Assembly: GCF_001642735.1 (NCBI RefSeq)
Contig: NZ_LWHM01000003.1
Coordinates: 124,001-188,000 of the forward strand
Origin: Pseudohongiella nitratireducens
Lineage (GTDB): Bacteria > Pseudomonadota > Gammaproteobacteria > Pseudomonadales > Pseudohongiellaceae
Reading direction: 5' to 3'
DNA: 64,000 bases
Part shown: positions 43,710 through 53,398 of the stretch, piece by piece
Layout: every line of letters starts with the position of its first letter
How positions within the stretch are numbered: position 1 is the stretch's first letter
Notes under the pieces: model-generated
Seen by the model: the letters and a program-made list of their open reading frames with translations, nothing else
Database searches by the model: none
What the model was told of the DNA's origin: nothing
Program-made: the position numbers and the translations under genes

Positions 43710-44651
43710 ATGTTCGTACATGGAAGATCCACTTGCAAACGGGCATTTTCATTGCTCGCAGCGCTGGCAATGATAGCCAGCCCGGCACTGGCACAAGACT
43801 CGTCTGCCCAAACTTCCGTTTGGGTCATCAGCCAGGGTGATGAAAAGGTTTACCTGGGAGGCACGATCCACTTGCTGAGAAACAGTGACTATCCACTCCC
43901 AGCGCCATTTGAAGAAGCTTATGATAGGGCAGACGAACTGTACTTTGAAACTGACCTGGGCACGATCAACTCTCCTGCTTTCCAGCAACAGGTCATGGCG
44001 CAATTGACTTATCAGGACGGCCGAAGCCTGAGCACGGTACTCAGCACAGAAGCGTATACGGCACTGCAGTCCTACGTGAATAACAGCGGACTGCCGATTC
44101 CAATGCCCATGCTGGAGTCGTTCAAACCCGGACTGCTGATCAGCACACTTTCTGTTCTGGAGATGCAAAAACTGGGGTTCACGCCTCAAGGTGTGGACGC
44201 TTATTTCTATACCCGGGCTGTTGGCGATGGCAAGACTCGGGGAGAACTCGAAAGTATTGAAGAACAGCTAACCATGCTCTCACGCATGGGGGAAGGCTAT
44301 GAAAGTGATTATGTGCTGTATTCCCTGGCTGATTTTGAGCAACTTGGCAGCGAACTTGAAAATATAGTCACGCATTGGCGTAATGGTAATACCGACTCAC
44401 TAAGCAATGACTTTATTGGTCCGATGCGGGAGCAGTCAGAGGTGCTCTACCAGGAACTGCTGGTAGATCGTAATCTAAACTGGATCCCGCAAATAGAAAG
44501 GATGTTCGAGGACGAGAATACGGAACTCGTTCTGGTTGGCGTTGCCCACATGCTGGGAGACGACGGCTTGCTGGAGGCGCTCAGGACCAGAGGCTTTGAG
44601 GTCACTCACTTCAATACGAGTGCTCGGGGTGCAGCCGAAACTGGTCACTGA
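43710..44651 (+). CDS. TraB/GumN family protein, exported
   Basis: A 313-residue protein with a signal peptide (cleavage near PALAQ, residue 29) and a TraB/GumN domain: GGTIHLLRNSDYPLP near the N-terminus, ESIEEQLTML in the middle and LVLVGVAHMLGDDGLLEAL near the end, which carry the two GxxH motifs and Glu typical of this putative metalloprotease family (EreA-ChaN-like superfamily). Substrate unknown. AAGGAG precedes the ATG. It is divergent from the DUF6164 gene. Confidence 0.9.
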   Translation: MFVHGRSTCKRAFSLLAALAMIASPALAQDSSAQTSVWVISQGDEKVYLGGTIHLLRNSDYPLPAPFEEAYDRADELYFETDLGTINSPAFQQQVMAQLTYQDGRSLSTVLSTEAYTALQSYVNNSGLPIPMPMLESFKPGLLISTLSVLEMQKLGFTPQGVDAYFYTRAVGDGKTRGELESIEEQLTMLSRMGEGYESDYVLYSLADFEQLGSELENIVTHWRNGNTDSLSNDFIGPMREQSEVLYQELLVDRNLNWIPQIERMFEDENTELVLVGVAHMLGDDGLLEALRTRGFEVTHFNTSARGAAETGH

Positions 44652-44692
44652 TCTTAGCAGCGCGTTAACGACAAATGGCTTAACTCATTGTC

Positions 44693-44869
44693 TCAATTAG
44701 CTGTTTTATGGCTCAGGATGATCTGACGCGGACCGCGGGTATGCGTTTGCCCGCTAGTGCCAGTGGGGATCTGCTGAACCTCACCACCTGATTTCAGGAA
44801 GGCCGCAATCTGGCGCTCTAGTTGGTCGCGATCGCAAACTGGCTGTTCTTTTTTACTTTTGCTGGACAT
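44693..44869 (-). CDS. small protein with SutA-like GG motif, unrecognised
   Basis: A 58-residue basic protein: MSSKSKKEQPVCDRDQLERQ, then IAAFLKSGGEVQQIPTGTSG and a tail GPRQIILSHK. The segment FLKSGGEVQQI recalls the FLSRGGKVQEI stretch of the RNA-polymerase-binding regulator SutA, but the acidic SutA N-terminus is missing, so the link is weak. The ATG at 44869 is preferred over one 48 bases upstream. Function unknown. Confidence 0.6.
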   Translation of the reverse strand: MSSKSKKEQPVCDRDQLERQIAAFLKSGGEVQQIPTGTSGQTHTRGPRQIILSHKTAN

Positions 44870-45020
44870 GATGTTGGGAACCTTGAATTTCGTCGTAAAA
44901 AACCAGTGATTATACACTAAATGACGCTTTTTTGTCAGCTGAATAAGTACTCACCACAAGGTCTCTTTTTTACTGCTGCCAATCTGCTAGAATCGAGCAT
45001 TCCTGTGGAGAGAGACCAGT

Positions 45021-46199
45021 ATGACCGACGAAAGCAAATCAAAAACGAAAACGGCAGCGAGCAAAGCCAAGTCAGCGGCGACTAAAGCAGCGACCACCAA
45101 GAAAACGACTGGCACAACCAAGCGCGCTTCCACAACGACCAAAACAGCCGCTAACACAGCGTCCAAATCAACAGCTGCGAAGAAAACTTCGGCAGCAAAG
45201 AAACCAGCGGCGGCTAAAGCGCCCGCGAAAAAGACTGCCGCCAGTAAATCTGCGACAACTGCTAAAAAACCAGCGGCAGGCAAAGCGACAGCAAGTAAAG
45301 CGGCCACTGCGGCTACCAGCAAAACCGGCAAGAAGCCGGCAGCCAAAACGACCGCAAAGACGCCGGCCAAAAAGCCCGCTACCAAGGCCCGAAGCACAAC
45401 AGCCAAAAGTGCTGCCGCAAACAAAAGTACGGCTGCCAAGAAGACGCCAGCCAATAAAACGACTGCCTCTAAAGCGGCCCCCAAAAAATCAGCGGCTAAA
45501 ACAACGTCAGCAGCTCCCAAAGCGCCAGCGGTTGCCAAAAAGAGCACTCCAAGAAAAGCCCCGGCAAAGAAAGCCGCAACTAAAAACAAACAGCCGGAAC
45601 TGGCACTGCAGGAGCCTGCTGCCAGCAGCGCTGTTGCTCCCGAGAAGACAGTGAGCGGTGCCAGTGTTAGCTACAGTCACGTACAAGAGCCACCGGAACA
45701 CCTGACCAAGCGAGTCGCCAAAGACCACGTTGTCGCTTTCCATTATGCGCTGCGTGAAGTTCGCCCTGACGGCACTGTGTCTCACTGGCTGGAAAGCTCT
45801 TTTGGTCGCCAGCCTTTGCTGTACCTGCACGGCCATAACAATGTGGTTCCGGGCCTTGAAGCAGGCCTGGACGGCAAAAAAGCCGGTGACCAATTAAGTG
45901 TAACGCTTTCTCCCGAGCAAGCTTACGGGCTCCGTACTTCCAATGAAGTATTACGCGTCCCGATCAAGCATCTGGCCCAGGCGCCAGCAGCAAAACACCT
46001 CAAACCCGGTGTCATCGTAGGCGTAAAGACCAACAAAGGTGTTCGCAACATGCTGGTACTCAAAGCCGGCAAGTTTAATGTAGATGTGGACACCAACCAC
46101 CCGTATGCTGGTAGAACACTGGAGTACCAAATCGAGATACTGGGTGTTCGTACCGCAACGGAGAGAGAAGTTTCACAACGCAGACCTGGCGCACGTTAA
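45021..46199 (+). CDS. histone H1-like (AlgP-type) tail fused to a SlyD-type FKBP prolyl isomerase
   Basis: A 392-residue two-part protein. Residues about 5-190 are almost only Lys, Ala, Thr, Pro and Ser in AKKPAAK-like repeats, as in AlgP and eukaryotic H1 tails, and would bind DNA or RNA. Residues about 231-385 are a complete SlyD-type FKBP: VAKDHVVAFHYALREV (from V232), YLHGHNNVVPGLEAGLDG, the insert-in-flap segment, and TNHPYAGRTLEYQIEILGV. The SlyD His/Cys-rich metal tail is absent. GAGAG precedes the ATG. A nucleoid- or ribosome-bound prolyl isomerase/chaperone is the inferred role. The tail length may vary between strains because its DNA is repetitive. Confidence 0.88.
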   Translation: MTDESKSKTKTAASKAKSAATKAATTKKTTGTTKRASTTTKTAANTASKSTAAKKTSAAKKPAAAKAPAKKTAASKSATTAKKPAAGKATASKAATAATSKTGKKPAAKTTAKTPAKKPATKARSTTAKSAAANKSTAAKKTPANKTTASKAAPKKSAAKTTSAAPKAPAVAKKSTPRKAPAKKAATKNKQPELALQEPAASSAVAPEKTVSGASVSYSHVQEPPEHLTKRVAKDHVVAFHYALREVRPDGTVSHWLESSFGRQPLLYLHGHNNVVPGLEAGLDGKKAGDQLSVTLSPEQAYGLRTSNEVLRVPIKHLAQAPAAKHLKPGVIVGVKTNKGVRNMLVLKAGKFNVDVDTNHPYAGRTLEYQIEILGVRTATEREVSQRRPGAR

Positions 46200-46284
46200 A
46201 CCAGACCGGCAATCGCTGGACTCAGAACAACGCTGTACCCATGATGAAGTAAAGACAACAACTAATAAGAAGGGGTAGTCGATC

Positions 46285-47433
46285 ATGAGCATTGAAAACA
46301 AAGAACGCAGACAGGTACTTAAAGGCCTTGGCGCCGGATTGCTGGCCGCTACCGCTGGTGTGCCATTTTTTGCCATGGCACAGAATGAAACCCTGGTCCG
46401 TTTTCTGGACATGCCTGAAGACTATGACGTGCCCCCGGTCGAGCCGGGCAGTACACACATCATCAACACGCGTGAAATCACCAACTTCTACAGCCGCGAT
46501 TTCTATGTGGTTCAGCACTACGGACAGCCGGATGTGCCGGTCGAACAGTACAAACTGGAATTGACCGGACTGGTCAACCGGCCACTGAGCTTCACACTGG
46601 ATGAACTCAAGGCAATGCCATCTCGCGAGATCGACGCAGGCTTTGAATGCGGCGGCAACGGCGGCAGAATGTTTCAAGGCCTGGTTGGCAATGCTCGCTG
46701 GCGTGGTGTCAGCCTTAGAGAGGTGCTCAATCAGGCCGGTATTCAGGATCTGGGCCGTGAAGTTGTCTTCTTTGGCGCTGACCAGGGGACTGAAGAAATC
46801 CGCGGACGCCAGGTCGAACAGTCCTTTGCCCGCAGCCTGTCCGTCGAAGATGCCATGAGCGATGACAATCTGATTGTCTACGAGATGAATGGCATGCCTT
46901 TGGAGCCGCACCACGGTTATCCGGTGCGCATGCTGATTCCTGGTTTCTATGGCGTCGCCAACGTTAAATGGCTGACGCAAATTCATGTTCAGGACACCCG
47001 TTACATGGGTCGCTTCATGGGTCGCGACTACGTCACGTTGAAACATGAGAATGTGGGCGGAGAAGATCGCTGGATGGAAACATCCGTGGCCCGCATGAAC
47101 CTGAAATCGGCCATTGTACGGGTCACGCGTCGCAACAATATCCATCGCATCAGCGGCTTTGCTCTCAACGACGGCACTCCCATTCGCAGCATTGAAGTGA
47201 AAATTGATGATGGTCCCTGGATGGAGGCGATGATTGATCCCCAGGCTTCGCAATATTCCTGGAAACCTTTCCACTACGAATGGCGCAACGCTTCACCTGG
47301 TGAGCACACTATCGTATCCCGGGTGACTGATATTAACGGCCGCGTGCAACTACCCCAGGAGCAACTGCCTGAACGTGTCAGTTACTGGGAAGAGTTTGGC
47401 CAGTTCCCACGCCGTGTTCTGATCGAGGGCTAA
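46285..47433 (+). CDS. sulfite oxidase family molybdopterin oxidoreductase, Tat-exported
   Basis: A 382-residue periplasmic Moco enzyme of the sulfite oxidase superfamily, SorA/SoxC-like. The N-terminus ERRQVLKGLGAGLLAATAG is a Tat signal with twin arginines. The catalytic domain holds the Moco cysteine in GFECGGNGGRMF and HHGYPVRMLIPGFYG; the C-terminal Mo-co dimerisation domain includes GFALNDGTPIRSIEVKIDDG. It probably oxidises sulfite or a related sulfur compound; no cytochrome partner gene is adjacent, the next gene being a GcvR-like protein four bases downstream. Confidence 0.92.
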   Translation: MSIENKERRQVLKGLGAGLLAATAGVPFFAMAQNETLVRFLDMPEDYDVPPVEPGSTHIINTREITNFYSRDFYVVQHYGQPDVPVEQYKLELTGLVNRPLSFTLDELKAMPSREIDAGFECGGNGGRMFQGLVGNARWRGVSLREVLNQAGIQDLGREVVFFGADQGTEEIRGRQVEQSFARSLSVEDAMSDDNLIVYEMNGMPLEPHHGYPVRMLIPGFYGVANVKWLTQIHVQDTRYMGRFMGRDYVTLKHENVGGEDRWMETSVARMNLKSAIVRVTRRNNIHRISGFALNDGTPIRSIEVKIDDGPWMEAMIDPQASQYSWKPFHYEWRNASPGEHTIVSRVTDINGRVQLPQEQLPERVSYWEEFGQFPRRVLIEG

Positions 47434-47437
47434 AGAG

Positions 47438-47974
47438 ATGAAAACCTTTCTGGTATTGACCCTGATTGGCGAGGATAAGCCGGGGCTAGTGGAATCCCTG
47501 GCACAAATCGTCAGTGATAATCACGGCAACTGGCTGGAAAGTGACATGTCCCGCCTGGCGGGGCAGTTTGCCGGCATATTGCGTATCAGCGTAGATGAAG
47601 CCAGTGTCGATGCCCTGGTATCGGCGCTGGAGGCATTGACGCCAAAAATGCAGCTGGTCGTGGTGCGTAGTTCGCATCAGGAAGAAGAGGGTAGCGATGC
47701 TCAACGTCGGGGCGTTCAGCTAAGCCTGGTCGCCAATGACCGGCCCGGTATCATTCGTGATATCTCTCGGGTATTGGCACAACTCCAGGTCAATGTCGAT
47801 GACCTGGAAACCGTCTGTCGTTCTGCCCCCATGGCCTCTGGCACGTTATTTCATGCCAGGGCCTTGCTGCATTTACCCGCAGCCCTATCTATTGATGACT
47901 TGCGGGAGGCACTGGAGCAAATCGCTGACGACCTGATTGTGGAATTGCACAGCGACGACGAGCCAGGCGCTTAA
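47438..47974 (+). CDS. ACT-domain protein, GcvR family
   Basis: A 178-residue protein with two ACT domains: LTLIGEDKPGLVESLAQIV (about 7-25) and LSLVANDRPGIIRDISRVL (about 97-115). This is the layout of GcvR, which in E. coli represses the glycine cleavage operon by binding GcvA; amino-acid sensing is expected. Four bases after the sulfite oxidase gene, so co-transcribed with it. No gcv gene is present here, so the target is unproven. Confidence 0.88.
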   Translation: MKTFLVLTLIGEDKPGLVESLAQIVSDNHGNWLESDMSRLAGQFAGILRISVDEASVDALVSALEALTPKMQLVVVRSSHQEEEGSDAQRRGVQLSLVANDRPGIIRDISRVLAQLQVNVDDLETVCRSAPMASGTLFHARALLHLPAALSIDDLREALEQIADDLIVELHSDDEPGA

Positions 47975-47982
47975 TTGCGACT

Positions 47983-48654
47983 TCAGGACACGGCGCGCAA
48001 ACTGATGACAGCCCAGCCCTGTTTCTCTGCATGCGCTCTGAGTTTGTCATCCGGATCCACCGCAACGGCTTCAGTGGTAGCCTCCAACAGAGGAATATCA
48101 TTGAAAGAATCACTATAAAAGATGCTGTCAGCCAGGCTCAGGCCATCATCGCGCTGCTTCAGCCACTCTTGCAACTTCGTGATTTTTCCGTCCTGAAAGC
48201 TGGGAATTCCACTGATTTTTCCGGTATATACACCATTATCTTCTTCCAGATCAGTGGCGATCAGGTCATCGACCGCCAGACGCGCGGCGATCGGCTCGGT
48301 GATAAACCGATTGGTGGCGGTAATGATAAGGCAGAAGTCTCCACGGGCTTTATGAGCAACCAGCAGTCGCTCCGCCTGAGGCAGAATCATGGGCTCCACG
48401 ATTGTCTGCATAAAACGATCATGCAGTGTATCGCGTTCAGTTTTGGGCATGCCGGCAAGAATGGCGACAACAAACTCCAGGTATTCCGTCATATCCAGCG
48501 TACCTGCCTTGTACTGCTCATAGAAGGCATCATTTCGCTGCCGATGCTGCTCGGCGTCGACCAGACCTTCGTTGATCAGGAACTCACCCCAGCCGTGATC
48601 ACTGTCTCCACCCAATAGTGTATTGTCCAGATCAAAGATGGCGAGACGTGTCAT
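47983..48654 (-). CDS. HAD-IB family phosphatase (SerB-like)
   Basis: A 223-residue cytosolic hydrolase of the HAD superfamily subfamily IB. Motif I is AIFDLDNTLL, motif II ITATN, motif III Lys in DGKITKLQEWL and motif IV YSDSFNDIPLLE. Substrates include phosphoserine or related small phosphates; not assigned. The ATG at 48654 follows AGGAAG; a much longer frame reaching 48906 would overlap rppH and is rejected. It converges on the GcvR gene. Confidence 0.92.
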   Translation of the reverse strand: MTRLAIFDLDNTLLGGDSDHGWGEFLINEGLVDAEQHRQRNDAFYEQYKAGTLDMTEYLEFVVAILAGMPKTERDTLHDRFMQTIVEPMILPQAERLLVAHKARGDFCLIITATNRFITEPIAARLAVDDLIATDLEEDNGVYTGKISGIPSFQDGKITKLQEWLKQRDDGLSLADSIFYSDSFNDIPLLEATTEAVAVDPDDKLRAHAEKQGWAVISLRAVS

Positions 48655-48893
48655 GTTGTGCTTCCTTTCTGAAAGTTCCGATCCATCGTCTGTGGATGAA
48701 TGGTTTGTGTGCATGTTGGCAAAAGGCATTATAACCTGAGAGTGGCGCTTTTTTGCTGACCATTTTTGTGAAACAATGCAGTGTTGGCGTATTAGTGCAT
48801 TAAGCCAGACTATCAAATAGTGAATAAGCCGCAGGCGGCGCGAACAAAGCCCGTCAAGCGCAAGAAAAGCATTTAAGCAGGACTCCTTTCGGA

Positions 48894-49388
48894 ATGATTG
48901 ACGCAAATGGCTTCCGGCCCAATGTCGGCATCATCATCTGTAACACCCAAGGGCAGGTGTTATGGGCCAAGCGCATCGGTCAGGATGCCTGGCAGTTCCC
49001 CCAGGGCGGTATCCGCCAGGGCGAACGCTTACAGCAAGCCATGTACCGCGAACTGAAAGAAGAAGTCGGCCTCGATGCCAGTGATGTTGAGATTCTGGCA
49101 AGCACCCGGGACTGGCTGTACTACCAGCTCCCCAAGCACTATATCCGCCAGAACAGCAACCCGGTCTGTATCGGCCAGAAACAAAAATGGTTTCTGCTGC
49201 GTTTATGCGGGGACGAATCACGCATCAAGCTGAGCTGTCCGGAAATGACGCCCGAGTTTGATGACTGGCAATGGGTCAGCTTCTGGTACCCGCTCAGCCA
49301 GGTGATTGACTTTAAGAAGGACGTTTATCGCCAGGCCATGCGACAGCTGATCAAGCCGCTGAACCGCTATATCAAATCGAACCAGTAA
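48894..49388 (+). CDS. rppH: RNA pyrophosphohydrolase
   Basis: Nudix enzyme that removes pyrophosphate from mRNA 5' ends and triggers decay. The 164-residue protein has [19 protein letters not shown] and a full Nudix box (G-x5-E-x7-REL-x-EE-x-GL, about residues 38-60), then YYQLPKHY and [11 protein letters not shown] typical of RppH. It begins the rppH-ptsP-lgt-thyA-folA run, whose first four genes keep the E. coli order. The 239 bp upstream, between it and the HAD gene, show no motif I recognise. Confidence 0.96.
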   Translation: MIDANGFRPNVGIIICNTQGQVLWAKRIGQDAWQFPQGGIRQGERLQQAMYRELKEEVGLDASDVEILASTRDWLYYQLPKHYIRQNSNPVCIGQKQKWFLLRLCGDESRIKLSCPEMTPEFDDWQWVSFWYPLSQVIDFKKDVYRQAMRQLIKPLNRYIKSNQ

Positions 49389-49424
49389 ACCACGCGGTTA
49401 CCGCGACTAACGACGAATTTGCCT

Positions 49425-51701
49425 ATGCTCGACAGGTTACGTGACATTGTCCAGGAGGTTAACGCCGCCAGGGATCTGCAAACGGCACTCAGAGTGATCG
49501 TAACGCGGGTCCGTGAGGCTATGAACACTCAGGTCTGCTCCGTTTACCTGCTCGATAACGACATCAACTGCCACGTACTGATGGCATCAGAAGGCCTGCG
49601 CCAGGAGTCTGTCGGGCATGTCAGCCTGCAGCTGGATGAAGGCCTGGTCGGCCTGGTGGCTCGACACGCCGAACCGGTCAATCTGGAAGAAGCGCAATCC
49701 CACCCTGCCTACCATTACCTGTCTGAAACCGGTGAAGAAGAGTTTTGCTCTTTCCTCGGCGTACCGATTATTCACCATCGCAAGGTGCTGGGCGTGCTGG
49801 TTGTACAGCACAAAGAAAAGCGCAGTTTTGACAATGGTGAAGAAGCCTTCCTGATCACACTGTCGGCACAACTGGCCGGCGTGATTGCCGCCGCAGAAGC
49901 ATCCGGCGCCATTCAGGGTGTCAGCCCCTCCGGTCAACGCCGTGCTGATACCAGCTTTGCCGGTATTTCCGGCGCCACCGGTGTAGCCATTGGCCAGGCG
50001 GTAGTGGTGTTCCCGCACGCCGACCTGAACCTGGTACCAACAAGAACAGTGACCGATATCAATGCGGAATTGCATGATTTTGCCCGGGCACTGAACCAGG
50101 TACGCACCGATATCCGGCAATTAAGCGCCACCATCGGAGATCAGATCCGCCCCGAGGAAAAAGACCTGTTTGAGGTCTACCTGCGCATGCTTGACGATGA
50201 CGCACTGGGCCGTGAGGTCTCCGAACTGATCCAGCAGGGTAATTGGGCCCAGGGCGCGCTCGCAGAAGTTGCCCTGGATCACGTCAAAGCATTCGAGCAA
50301 ATGAAAGACCCTTATCTGCGCGAGCGAGCCACTGACATCAAGGATCTCTGCTCAAGGGTACTATCCTGCCTGCAGGAATCAGACAACGACAAGCCGCGTG
50401 AATACCCGGATGAAACTGTTCTGGTAGGCGAAGAACTGGCGCCGTCCATGTTGATGGAAGTTCCGCGCGAAAAACTGGTCGGCCTGATTTCCGTGAAAGG
50501 CTCGGGCAATTCGCACGTCGCGATTCTGGCCCGGACCATGGGCATTCCCACCGTCATGGGTGCGCTCGATCTGCCATACCGTCGTCTGGACGGCCGCCAG
50601 GTCATCGTCGACGGCTATAGTGGCACGGTATACGGCAACCCTTCTGAACAAATGCGAACGCGTTACCTTGATGTCATCAAGGAAGAGGAAGAGCTGGTCC
50701 GCGGCCTGGAGGGCATTATTAATCAGCCCTGCGTCACCCTGGACGGCCATCAGGTCAGCCTGTGGGTTAACACGGGTCTGATGTCGGACGTTGTCCGGTC
50801 ACTGGATCACGGCGCCGAGGGCATTGGCCTGTTCCGCACAGAAGTCCCCTTCCTGTTGGCAGAGCGCTTTCCCAGTGAGCAGGAACAAGCCGCTATCTAT
50901 CGGGAACAGCTACAGGCGTTTGCCCCAAAAAAAGTCACCATGCGCACCCTGGATATCGGTGGCGACAAGGCTTTGCCCTATTTCCCGATTGAAGAAGCTA
51001 ACCCCTTCCTGGGCTGGCGGGGCATACGTGTCACACTGGATCACCCCGAGATTTTTATCGCCCAGGCCCGAGCCATGATCCGGGCCAGCGAAGGGCTGGA
51101 CAACCTGCAAATCATGCTGCCCATGGTCTCCAATCTGCAGGAAGTCACAGGTTCGATTCAAATTATCAAACGCGCCCTGCGAGAGCTTCAGGAAGAAGGG
51201 CTGGATGTCTCCATGCCGCCCATTGGCGTCATGATTGAGCTGCCCGCCGCAGTCTACCTGACCCGCGCCATGTGCCAGATGGTCGACTTCGTATCCGTCG
51301 GCAGCAACGACCTGACCCAGTATATGCTGGCGGTTGATCGCAACAACCCGCGGGTAGCGGACCTGTATACCTCATTTCACCCGGCAGTACTGCATGCACT
51401 GAAGCATGTCGTCGATGCCGCCCATGCCGAAGGCAAGCCGGTCAGCATTTGTGGCGAGATGGCTGGTGATCCGGCCTCAGCATTGTTACTCGTCGCAATG
51501 GGGTTCGATATCCTGTCGATGAATGCATCTACATTACTGAAAGTGAAAGCCGTTATCCGGTCAGTCACTCTCGCCGATGCGCAAACGTTACTCAAAGATG
51601 TCATGAACCTGTCAGATCCGCAAAGTATACGTGCCAGCATTGATATGGCGCTTTATAACGCCGGCGTTGAGCGACTTCTGCGCTCCTCCCGAACAAGTTA
51701 A
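49425..51701 (+). CDS. ptsP: phosphoenolpyruvate-protein phosphotransferase, nitrogen PTS EI-Ntr
   Basis: Enzyme I of the nitrogen phosphotransferase system: a GAF domain (about residues 1-160) followed by the EI domains. It phosphorylates NPr with PEP. Active-site His364 is in GSGNSHVAILARTMG; the PEP-binding domain has MRTLDIGGDKALPYF, NPFLGWRGIR, GVMIELPAAV, FVSVGSNDLTQY and the Cys in ISICGEMAGD-like SICGEMAGDP. The ATG at 49425 gives the usual MLDRLRDIV start. Interaction partners ptsO and ptsN are not in this window. 39 bases before lgt. Confidence 0.96.
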   Translation: MLDRLRDIVQEVNAARDLQTALRVIVTRVREAMNTQVCSVYLLDNDINCHVLMASEGLRQESVGHVSLQLDEGLVGLVARHAEPVNLEEAQSHPAYHYLSETGEEEFCSFLGVPIIHHRKVLGVLVVQHKEKRSFDNGEEAFLITLSAQLAGVIAAAEASGAIQGVSPSGQRRADTSFAGISGATGVAIGQAVVVFPHADLNLVPTRTVTDINAELHDFARALNQVRTDIRQLSATIGDQIRPEEKDLFEVYLRMLDDDALGREVSELIQQGNWAQGALAEVALDHVKAFEQMKDPYLRERATDIKDLCSRVLSCLQESDNDKPREYPDETVLVGEELAPSMLMEVPREKLVGLISVKGSGNSHVAILARTMGIPTVMGALDLPYRRLDGRQVIVDGYSGTVYGNPSEQMRTRYLDVIKEEEELVRGLEGIINQPCVTLDGHQVSLWVNTGLMSDVVRSLDHGAEGIGLFRTEVPFLLAERFPSEQEQAAIYREQLQAFAPKKVTMRTLDIGGDKALPYFPIEEANPFLGWRGIRVTLDHPEIFIAQARAMIRASEGLDNLQIMLPMVSNLQEVTGSIQIIKRALRELQEEGLDVSMPPIGVMIELPAAVYLTRAMCQMVDFVSVGSNDLTQYMLAVDRNNPRVADLYTSFHPAVLHALKHVVDAAHAEGKPVSICGEMAGDPASALLLVAMGFDILSMNASTLLKVKAVIRSVTLADAQTLLKDVMNLSDPQSIRASIDMALYNAGVERLLRSSRTS

Positions 51702-51740
51702 ACACTCCGAAACTGATCCGGCTGAAAGGATGCTCCCCGC

Positions 51741-52571
51741 ATGTTGACTTACCCGCAGATTGATCCCGTCGCCTTTTCCCTGGGCCCATTACAGGTGCAC
51801 TGGTACGGCATCATGTATGTTATTGCCTTCAGCGCTGCCTGGCTGCTGGCCAAATACCGGGCCAAAACCCCTATGTGGGAAGGACAGTGGAGCGACGCCC
51901 AGCTTTCGGACCTGGTGTTTTATGGTGCCATGGGTGCGGTGCTGGGCGGACGAATGGGATCGGTATTTTTCTACAATTTTGACCGTTTCCTGGAGGATCC
52001 ACTCTGGCTGCTTCGCGTATGGGAAGGCGGTATGTCGTTTCACGGCGGCTTCCTCGGCGTCATGCTGGCCTTCTATGTATTTGCCCGGGTTCACAAGAAG
52101 ACCTGGTTCCAGGTGCTGGATTTCATCGCGCCACTGGCACCGGTCGGCCTCGGCTTTGGGCGCTTAGGTAACTTTATCGGCGGTGAATTATGGGGCCGTC
52201 CGACCGATGTGGCCTGGGGCATGGTCTTCCCACACGTGGATGAACTGCCTCGTCACGCTTCACAACTATATCAGGCCGCCCTGGAGGGCGTTGTGCTGTT
52301 TGCCCTGGTGTGGTGGTTTACATCCAGACCCCGGCCTCGCTATGCCGCTTCCGGTTTGTTCAGCCTGGGTTACGGCCTGCAACGCTTCTTTGTTGAGTTT
52401 TTCCGCGAACCGGATTCCTGGATCGGATTTGTCGCACTGGAGTGGCTGACGATGGGACAAGTGTTATCATTGCCCATGATTTTTGTGGGTATCGCACTGC
52501 TGGTTATTGCCTATCGCAAGCCCAAGTACGATACCAACTACGGCTACAACCACGGCAAAGACAAGGCATAG
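51741..52571 (+). CDS. lgt: prolipoprotein diacylglyceryl transferase
   Basis: Inner-membrane enzyme that puts diacylglycerol on the lipobox cysteine of prelipoproteins. The 276-residue protein has seven membrane helices. Conserved sites are [11 protein letters not shown] (H/Y), [23 protein letters not shown] (His103-type) and [17 protein letters not shown], the Lgt signature with the essential Arg. GGAUG-like GAAAGGAT precedes the ATG. It overlaps a longer reading of thyA that I reject. A DUF885 lipoprotein at 3267 is one substrate in this window. Confidence 0.96.
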   Translation: MLTYPQIDPVAFSLGPLQVHWYGIMYVIAFSAAWLLAKYRAKTPMWEGQWSDAQLSDLVFYGAMGAVLGGRMGSVFFYNFDRFLEDPLWLLRVWEGGMSFHGGFLGVMLAFYVFARVHKKTWFQVLDFIAPLAPVGLGFGRLGNFIGGELWGRPTDVAWGMVFPHVDELPRHASQLYQAALEGVVLFALVWWFTSRPRPRYAASGLFSLGYGLQRFFVEFFREPDSWIGFVALEWLTMGQVLSLPMIFVGIALLVIAYRKPKYDTNYGYNHGKDKA

Positions 52572-52585
52572 CGGGATATTATTGT

Positions 52586-53380
52586 ATGAAACAGTACCAG
52601 GACTTGCTGCAGCGCATTTTGCGTGAAGGCGAAGAAAAGAGTGATCGCACCGGTACCGGCACCTTATCCGTGTTCGGCCATCAGATGCGCTTCAATCTGC
52701 AGGATGGTTTTCCGGTACTGACCACAAAAAAACTGCACTTGCGCTCCATCATTCATGAGTTGCTCTGGTTCCTCAGCGGTGACACCAATATTCGTTACCT
52801 GAAAGAGAACGGCGTTTCCATCTGGGATGACTGGGCCGACGAGAATGGCGACCTTGGTCCAGTCTATGGTTTCCAGTGGCGCAGCTGGCCGGGCAAAGAC
52901 GGCCAGTCTGTCGATCAGATCAGTAAAGTCGTCGAACAGATCAGGAACAACCCCGATTCACGCCGACACATGGTGGTTGCCTACAATCCGGCCTACGTGG
53001 ATGAAATGGCGCTGCCCCCTTGTCATTCCCTGTTTCAGTTTTACGTTGCCAATGGCAAGCTGTCCTGCCAACTCTACCAGCGCTCCGCCGATACCTTCCT
53101 GGGCGTTCCGTTTAACATCGCCTCCTATGCCCTGTTAACGCACATGATCGCCCAGCAATGTGATCTGGATGTCGGAGATTTTATCTGGACCGGTGGCGAT
53201 ACTCACCTGTACAGCAATCACCTGGAACAGGCCAACCTGCAACTGACGCGTGAACCGTTGCCACTGCCTACGCTGAATATCAAGCGCAAACCTGACAGCA
53301 TCTTTGATTACGTTTTTGAAGACTTCGAGCTGGTTGGCTACGAATCGCACCCTCACATCAAAGCCCCCGTCGCCGTCTGA
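52586..53380 (+). CDS. thyA: thymidylate synthase
   Basis: Makes dTMP from dUMP with 5,10-methylene-THF. 264 residues, the E. coli length. The nucleophile is Cys146 in [12 protein letters not shown]; other marks are [27 protein letters not shown] and the dUMP-binding [10 protein letters not shown] and [10 protein letters not shown]. The ATG at 52586 sits 15 bases after the lgt stop; a longer frame inside lgt is rejected. Dihydrofolate produced is recycled by the adjacent folA, and between them lies a heptamer repeat array. Confidence 0.97.
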   Translation: MKQYQDLLQRILREGEEKSDRTGTGTLSVFGHQMRFNLQDGFPVLTTKKLHLRSIIHELLWFLSGDTNIRYLKENGVSIWDDWADENGDLGPVYGFQWRSWPGKDGQSVDQISKVVEQIRNNPDSRRHMVVAYNPAYVDEMALPPCHSLFQFYVANGKLSCQLYQRSADTFLGVPFNIASYALLTHMIAQQCDLDVGDFIWTGGDTHLYSNHLEQANLQLTREPLPLPTLNIKRKPDSIFDYVFEDFELVGYESHPHIKAPVAV

Positions 53381-53398
53381 ATAACAGGCGGCGCTCTG

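Noticed and set aside
44987-45589. Long Ala/Val/Leu/Phe-rich frame opposite the histone-like gene
   Set aside because: It is the mirror of Lys/Ala codons (AAR, GCN) on the true strand and has no ribosome binding site or family likeness.
48655-48906. Extended N-terminus of the HAD phosphatase
   Set aside because: It would overlap the rppH start, and the ATG at 48654 with its own Shine-Dalgarno begins right at the HAD motif I.
52442-52585. 48-codon extension of ThyA inside lgt
   Set aside because: MKQYQDLLQ at 52586 is the family N-terminus and gives the standard 264 residues.
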